A stretch of DNA of 11,985 nt, taken from the NCBI GenBank assembly GCA_937894585.1, contig CALBGO010000023.1, positions 1-11,985 on the forward strand. Reading direction: 5' to 3'. A program made the position numbers and the translations under genes. Below the pieces are notes generated by a model that saw only the letters and a program-made list of their open reading frames with translations, had not been told where the DNA came from and searched no databases. Within the stretch, counting starts at the first letter, position 1, and every line of letters starts with the position of its first letter. Shown here piece after piece: positions 11,940 to 11,985 of this stretch. The DNA is from an uncultured Eubacterium sp. Lineage in GTDB: Bacteria; Bacillota; Clostridia; Peptostreptococcales; Anaerovoracaceae.

Positions 11940-11985
11940 GTGTGCTCGGCGAGCGCACATTCTAATGGGTGAAAGTCCCGAATCC
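11940..11985 (+). mobile_element. 5' end of a second group IIC intron
   Basis: The sequence begins GTGTG (11940-11944), matching the GUGYG group II 5' consensus. It continues with the stem GTGTGCTC GGC GAGCGCAC, then TGGGTGAAAGTCCCGAA (11968-11984), closely resembling the first bases of the Oceanobacillus iheyensis intron as I recall it. The insertion lies directly after a terminator T-run, the hallmark of class C. Most of the intron, and any maturase, is outside the window. Confidence 0.85.

Overview
The window suggests a chromosome segment from a Firmicute, most likely of class Clostridia. The evidence is strong AGGAGG-type ribosome binding sites, consensus sigma-A promoters, a cobalamin riboswitch leader, DUF4367 and DUF2812 families, and group IIC intron ends that resemble the Oceanobacillus iheyensis intron as I remember it. 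This assignment rests on family and style recognition, not on a database search.

Layout. Positions 1-53 are the 3' end of a group IIC intron, and 11940-11985 are the 5' end of another intron of the same class and orientation, so the window is a segment lying between two intron copies. Positions 31-3676 are minus-strand: a small secreted protein cut at its C-terminus by the left intron (31-441), a polytopic membrane protein built from two homologous halves (589-1692), a small secreted protein (1885-2307), and an operon of an ECF sigma factor with a membrane-bound DUF4367 protein, probably its anti-sigma factor (3152-3676 and 2508-3137). From 3827 onward genes are on the plus strand: a secreted subtilisin-like protease joined to a C-terminal domain with an HxxxDxxxH motif (4076-6310), followed 30 bp later by two tandemly duplicated single-pass membrane proteins (6341-7228 and 7310-8200). 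Then come a DUF2812 membrane protein (8599-9477), an M20 glutamate carboxypeptidase-like enzyme (9652-10782), two very small genes with good ribosome binding sites (11064-11144 and 11237-11389), and a cobalamin riboswitch (11519-11700). The riboswitch is followed by about 240 nt of hairpins and terminators, with no gene before the right-hand intron.

How the genes may work together. The most coherent unit is 1885-8200. A promoter-like block with identical spacing (TGTCCAATCTGA, 12 nt, GTTTATATA, 2 nt, AAAGGGG) lies upstream of the secreted protein at 2307 on the minus strand and upstream of the protease on the plus strand. The sigma/anti-sigma pair sits between the two. I infer a small cell-envelope or secretion regulon: the sigma factor may switch on a secreted protein and a protease operon whose duplicated partners are membrane-anchored outside the cell. 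The remaining genes look like independent units with their own promoters. The riboswitch has a textbook promoter but its regulated gene, if any, must lie beyond the right-hand intron.
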